From JBFXDI01 sp050181295 (lineage in GTDB: Bacteria; Pseudomonadota; Alphaproteobacteria; Rhizobiales; Aestuariivirgaceae), in contig JBFXDI010000019.1 in NCBI GenBank assembly GCA_050181295.1, positions 1 to 42,186 on the forward strand: a stretch of DNA of 42,186 nt, given 5' to 3'. Both the position numbers and the translations under genes were made by a program. The first letter of the stretch is position 1, and every line of letters starts with the position of its first letter. The notes under the pieces were generated by a model. That model saw nothing but the letters and a program-made list of their open reading frames with translations, ran no database searches and was not told the DNA's origin. Below are positions 38,491 to 42,186 of this stretch, in pieces.

Positions 38491-39234
38491 CTAGTATGTC
38501 GCGCGACCGCCCGAGAGGTCAAAGGCCGCGCCGGTCGTGAAGGAGTTCTCCCGCGAGCAGAGCCAGGCCACCATGGAGGCGATCTCCGTCACTTCGACGA
38601 AGCGGTTCCGCGGGATCTTCGAGAGCATGTAGTCGATGTGCTGCTGCGTCATCTGGTCGAAGATGCGGGTCCTGGCGGCCGCCGGCGTGATGCAGTTGAC
38701 CGCGATGTTGAGCCCCGCGAGCTCCTTGCCCAGCGACTTCGTGAGCGCGATGACGCCGGCCTTCGATGCGGAATAGGCCGAGGCGTTGGGGTTTCCTTCC
38801 TTGCCGGCGATCGAGGCGACGTTGACGATGCGGCCGTATTTTCGCTGGATCATGCCCTGGATGACGGCCCGGTTCACATAGAACGTGCCGTTGAGGTTGA
38901 TCTCCATGACGCGCCGCCATTCCTCGACCGGGTACTCCGCGACGGTGGTGTTCTTGCCCGCGACGCCCGCGCAATGGACAAGGATCGTGACCGGCCCGAG
39001 CGTCCTTTCCGTCAGCGCGACGGCATCCATGACCGTGTTCGGATTGGTGACGTCGACCTCGATGCCGGCGGAGCCCTGGACCTTCTCGGCCGCCTCCTTC
39101 GCAAGCCCCGCGTCGATGTCCCAGATGGCCACGCGCGCGCCCGACTGGCTGAACCGCTCGGCCACCGCATAGCCGATGCCCTGGGCGCCGCCGGTGACGA
39201 TTGCGACGCCGTCGGCGAGATCGATCTTGTTCAT
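38491..39234 (-). CDS. Short-chain dehydrogenase/reductase
   Basis: A 247-residue classical SDR. TGGAQGIG (14-21) binds NAD(P), D39 and D41 in AIWDID suggest NAD preference, the NNAG-type motif is HCAG (88-91), and the catalytic residues are S141, Y154 and K158 in SIAGKEGNPNASAYSASKAG. The closest naming would be 3-oxoacyl-ACP reductase or a polyol/hydroxyacid dehydrogenase. It is the first gene of the SDR-FMN reductase-double EctC operon, so it may act on the same substrate. Confidence 0.88.
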   Translation of the reverse strand: MNKIDLADGVAIVTGGAQGIGYAVAERFSQSGARVAIWDIDAGLAKEAAEKVQGSAGIEVDVTNPNTVMDAVALTERTLGPVTILVHCAGVAGKNTTVAEYPVEEWRRVMEINLNGTFYVNRAVIQGMIQRKYGRIVNVASIAGKEGNPNASAYSASKAGVIALTKSLGKELAGLNIAVNCITPAAARTRIFDQMTQQHIDYMLSKIPRNRFVEVTEIASMVAWLCSRENSFTTGAAFDLSGGRATY

Positions 39235-39294
39235 ATGTCTCAGGGTCCCGAATGAAGTGATGTCGGCCCCTTATGCGGCATCGCGTCGGCGCTG

Positions 39295-40731
39295 TCAGCC
39301 CTTGATCGCCTTGTAGGCATGGAGCGCGCGAGACCGTCCCTCGTCCAGACCGACGATCGGATCGGGATAGGAATCCGCCGATAGTCCGGCATCCCGGACA
39401 ACAGCCTTCGGAGCGGCCCATGGCTTGTGGATGTAGCGGTCGGGGAGCTTGGCGATCTCAGGCACCCAGCGCCGGACGTAAGCGCCTTGCGGATCGAATT
39501 TTTCGCCCTGCAGCACCGGGTTGAAGATGCGGAAGTAAGGAGAAGCGTCGGCGCCCGAGCCTGCCACCCACTGCCAGTTGAAGGTGTTGTTGGCGATGTC
39601 GGCATCGACCAGCGTGTCCCAGAACCATGCCTCTCCGTCCTGCCAGGGTTGCAGGAGGTGCTTGACCAGGAAGGACGCGGCAATCATCCGCACGCGGTTG
39701 TGCATCCAGCCCGTTCCCCAGAGCTCCCGCATGCCGGCATCGACGATCGGATAGCCGGTCATGCCCTTCTGCCAGGCCCGGAGCGAGGTCTTGCTGCGCC
39801 GCCATGCGAAATTGGCGAACTCCGGTCGGAAGGGCTTTCTGGGAAGCTCCGGGAACTGATGGATGAGGTGATAGCTGAACTCGCGCCAGAGCAGTTCCTT
39901 GAGGAAGGTCTCCGCGCTCTTGTCCTGCCGGCCGCCGCGGCTACCCATCGCCGAGCGCACTGCATGCCAGCACTGGAGCGGGCTGATCTCGCCTGCCTGG
40001 AGATGCGGTGAGAGGCGCGAGGTGCCCTTCTCGCTCGGGCGGTCGCGCCCGGCGGCGTAGTCGGCAAGCGCTCCTGCGATGAACCGCTTGAGGGCCGCCC
40101 GTGCGCCGGCCTCGCCCGGCGTCCACCTCGTGGAGAAGTCTGCCGCCCAGTCCGGACGACCCTCGTAGAGGTTCCAGTCCTTCAGTTTCTCGCTCCGGAT
40201 TGCGCCCGCATAGGCTTCGATCTTCGCTGGTGCTGGTCTTGGCTCTCGTCTCGGCTCCTGCTTGAGGCAAGCACGCGAGAAGGGCGTGAAGACCTTGTAG
40301 GGGTTGCCGGACCCCGTGCGGATGCGTTCGGGCTCGTGGAGCAGAAAGCCTTGATGGCGATGGCACTCCGCGCCGCGTCCTTCGGCGGTCTCGCGCACCT
40401 CCTCTTCGACCGCCTCCGACCATGGCGCGTAGTCCCGCATGTAGTGGAGGCTCGCGGCCCCCGTCTCCTCCATCACCTCTCGCACGGCGCGGGCGCTCGT
40501 CCCTTTTCGGAGCAGCAGCTTCACGCCTTTCCGGTCAAGCGATTGGCCGAGCGCTTTGAGGCTTCTCTCCAGCCACCAGCGGCCGGCTGCCCCGATGGCG
40601 CGCATGCCCTTCGATTCCTCGTCGAACACATAGAGCGCGACCAGCGGCCGGCCCTCGGCCACGGCGGCGGCAAGGGCAGGGTTGTCGGCGAGGCGGAGAT
40701 CGCGTCGGAACCAGACGAGAGCGGGCTGCAT
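39295..40731 (-). CDS. phrB: Deoxyribodipyrimidine photolyase
   Basis: A 478-residue DNA repair flavoprotein that splits UV-induced pyrimidine dimers with blue light. The antenna domain starts LVWFRRDLRLADNPALAAAV. The FAD domain has SRLSPHLQAGEISPLQ, LLWREFSYHLIHQFPEL, KGMTGYPIVDAGMRELWGTGWMHNRVRMI and DADIANNTFNWQWVAGSGAD, where the tryptophans of the electron-transfer chain lie. This is the class I CPD photolyase pattern. It ends 60 bases from the SDR start. Confidence 0.95.
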   Translation of the reverse strand: MQPALVWFRRDLRLADNPALAAAVAEGRPLVALYVFDEESKGMRAIGAAGRWWLERSLKALGQSLDRKGVKLLLRKGTSARAVREVMEETGAASLHYMRDYAPWSEAVEEEVRETAEGRGAECHRHQGFLLHEPERIRTGSGNPYKVFTPFSRACLKQEPRREPRPAPAKIEAYAGAIRSEKLKDWNLYEGRPDWAADFSTRWTPGEAGARAALKRFIAGALADYAAGRDRPSEKGTSRLSPHLQAGEISPLQCWHAVRSAMGSRGGRQDKSAETFLKELLWREFSYHLIHQFPELPRKPFRPEFANFAWRRSKTSLRAWQKGMTGYPIVDAGMRELWGTGWMHNRVRMIAASFLVKHLLQPWQDGEAWFWDTLVDADIANNTFNWQWVAGSGADASPYFRIFNPVLQGEKFDPQGAYVRRWVPEIAKLPDRYIHKPWAAPKAVVRDAGLSADSYPDPIVGLDEGRSRALHAYKAIKG

Positions 40732-40802
40732 GGGTTTCCTGGATCAGGAGCGGCAGGCAGGCGGAGCCGGCTCTTGCGCCGGTCCCGCCCAGACGGCAGA
40801 AG

Positions 40803-41858
40803 ATGCCTGCCATGAACGCGAAGGCCAACAGCACTGTTCCAGCGGGTATTCTGCCGGCCCACGCCATCCGACGGCTCGGCGAGGAGGGCGGCATCCGCTC
40901 GTTCGTTCCCTTCGACGCCGATCAGATCCAGCCGGCGAGCCTCGATCTGCGGCTGGGCGATCACGCCTACCGGGTGCGGGCCTCCTTCCTGCCGGGGCCG
41001 GGGCGCACGGTCGCCGAACGGCTGGACGACCTGAAGCTGCATCGCTTCCCGCTCGCCGACGGCGCGGTGCTGGAGACGGGCTGCGTCTATATCGTGCCCC
41101 TGGTGGAGGAACTGAGGCTGCCGGCCAGCATCGCCGCGGCAGCCAATCCCAAGAGTTCCTCAGGCCGCCTCGACATCTTCGTGCGCGTCATCGCGGATGG
41201 CGCCGGGGAATTCGATCAGATCCCCGCGGGTTACAAAGGTCCGCTCTACGCGGAAATCTCGCCGCGCACGTTCTCGATCCTGGCGCGCACCGGCTCGCGT
41301 CTCGCTCAGGTGCGCTTCCGGCAAGGCGGGCCGCAACGCCTGCGGGAGATCTCGCTGAGCGTCGATCTCGCGGGGCTCTCCGATGGTGAGCCTGTCGGCT
41401 TTCGCGCCAAGCGGCACTCGGGGCTCATCGACGTCGATGCCAAGGCCGCGCTCGACGTTGACGATTTCTGGGAGCCGATCCGCGAGCGCGGGCGGCTCAT
41501 CCTCGATCCGGACCAGTTCTATATCCTCGCCTCGCGCGAGGCCGTGCGTATCGCGCCCACCGAAGCCGCCGAGATGGAGCCATTCAACCCGCTGGTGGGA
41601 GAATTCCGCGTCCACTATGCGGGCTTCTTCGATCCAGGCTTCGGCGATGTGGCGGGAGGCGGAGAGGGGGCCCGCGCGGTACTCGAGGTGCGCTCCCACG
41701 AGGTGCCCTTCATCCTCGAGGACGGGCAGACGATAGGCCGCCTTGTCTACGAGCCGCTGACCGAGCCGCCGGAGCAGGTCTATGGCCAGGGTATTGGTTC
41801 CAACTACCAGAAGCAGGGCCTGAAGCTGTCGAAGCACTTCCGCCCCTTCAAGCCATGA
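40803..41858 (+). CDS. dcd: Two-domain 2'-deoxycytidine 5'-triphosphate deaminase
   Basis: A 351-residue enzyme that converts dCTP to dUTP for thymidylate synthesis. It is about twice the length of E. coli Dcd (193 residues) and contains two dUTPase-like jelly-roll domains: the first with IQPASLDLRLGDHAYRV and AANPKSSSGRLDIFVRVI, the second with DQFYILASREAVRI and FDPGFGD. This long form is usual in alphaproteobacteria. The start is ATG 40803 or 40812. Its TGA overlaps the next gene's ATG by 4 bases. Confidence 0.9.
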   Translation: MPAMNAKANSTVPAGILPAHAIRRLGEEGGIRSFVPFDADQIQPASLDLRLGDHAYRVRASFLPGPGRTVAERLDDLKLHRFPLADGAVLETGCVYIVPLVEELRLPASIAAAANPKSSSGRLDIFVRVIADGAGEFDQIPAGYKGPLYAEISPRTFSILARTGSRLAQVRFRQGGPQRLREISLSVDLAGLSDGEPVGFRAKRHSGLIDVDAKAALDVDDFWEPIRERGRLILDPDQFYILASREAVRIAPTEAAEMEPFNPLVGEFRVHYAGFFDPGFGDVAGGGEGARAVLEVRSHEVPFILEDGQTIGRLVYEPLTEPPEQVYGQGIGSNYQKQGLKLSKHFRPFKP

Positions 41859-42186
41859 GCGCGGACCTTCACATTCGCGATGCGACGGTTGGCGACGTGC
41901 CCGCCATCGCGGCCATGATGGAGGAGTTCTTCGACTACCTCTGCGCGCTCGATGGGTCGACCTCCGACTTCGTGCGCGCCGACGGCGAGCGGAAACTCCT
42001 GAACGACGGGTTCGGCAGGCGTCCGCTTTTCGAGGCAATCATTGCCGAGACGGCGGGAGGCCCGGCAGGCTATGCCATCTTCAACATGATCTACTGGCCG
42101 GACAATCTGCAGGCGACGCTGCTGATGTCGGACCTTTTCGTGAAAGCCGCGCATCGCGGAGCTGGCGTCGGCAAGGCCATCATGGA
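41855..42186 (+). CDS. GNAT-family N-acetyltransferase, N-terminal part
   Basis: The first 110 residues are visible; the gene continues past the window edge. IRDATVGDVPAIAAMMEEFFDYL is a typical GNAT start, and SDLFVKAAHRGAGVGKAIM contains the acetyl-CoA-binding motif A (R/Q-x-x-G-x-G). The acceptor is unknown. It is translationally coupled to dcd through the ATGA overlap. Confidence 0.85.
   Translation, partial: MSADLHIRDATVGDVPAIAAMMEEFFDYLCALDGSTSDFVRADGERKLLNDGFGRRPLFEAIIAETAGGPAGYAIFNMIYWPDNLQATLLMSDLFVKAAHRGAGVGKAIM

Noticed and set aside
1..42186. CRISPR array, insertion sequence, integrase or prophage
   Set aside because: I saw no regular spacer-repeat series, transposase or integrase motif; the repeats present are short palindromes between genes.

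Overview
This GC-rich window is chromosomal DNA of an alphaproteobacterium, most probably of the order Hyphomicrobiales (Rhizobiales). The clues are the block rnd-like exonuclease, lptC, lptA, lptB, rpoN, hpf, ptsN, DUF1150, hsp20; BA14K-type secreted proteins; a dispersed AGCACGATC-type hairpin repeat typical of that order; and the accD-folC pair. I cannot name a genus.

Layout. 1-1.6 kb: end of accD, then folC. 1.7-6.8 kb (minus): infC-rpmI-rplT-pheS-pheT, where infC very probably starts at an AUU codon and a terminator-like hairpin lies before pheS. 6.9-13.3 kb: housekeeping genes (ABHD10-type hydrolase, a GST-queG-SDR operon, uppP, an NDUFA9-like protein, a metallo-beta-lactamase-fold protein). 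13.5-20.4 kb: tRNA-Leu(CAG), then the lipopolysaccharide transport, sigma-54, ribosome hibernation and nitrogen-PTS block, closed by a convergent hsp20-DUF1150 operon with a heat-shock promoter and a ROSE-like RNA thermometer.

20.7-39.2 kb is accessory and metabolic: a small secreted protein, an outer-membrane barrel, kynureninase, a DUF1194 protein, a GcvT-domain dimethylglycine-dehydrogenase-like flavoenzyme, an MFS exporter coupled to a DddP-like M24 metalloenzyme, a beta-propeller, an amphi-Trp protein, a translationally coupled pair resembling TmpA and TmpB with a divergent LysR regulator, three tandem BA14K-like secreted proteins, a non-pyrrolysine MttB-family methyltransferase, and a protein made of two fused ectoine-synthase-like cupins in an operon with an FMN reductase and an SDR. 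39.3-42.2 kb: photolyase, a two-domain dCTP deaminase and the start of a GNAT acetyltransferase.

The most interesting theme is quaternary-ammonium and osmolyte chemistry. The TmpA/TmpB-like pair would, by family precedent, turn 2-(trimethylammonio)ethylphosphonate into glycine betaine and phosphate. An MttB-like methyltransferase and a DMGDH-like enzyme, which could act further down that route, lie within 10 kb. A DddP-like protein (candidate DMSP lyase) and a double-EctC protein lie in the same stretch. Each family is known. The combination, and the double-EctC protein with altered substrate-site residues, are what I would look at first. All functions here are read from sequence motifs and remembered family features, without database searches.
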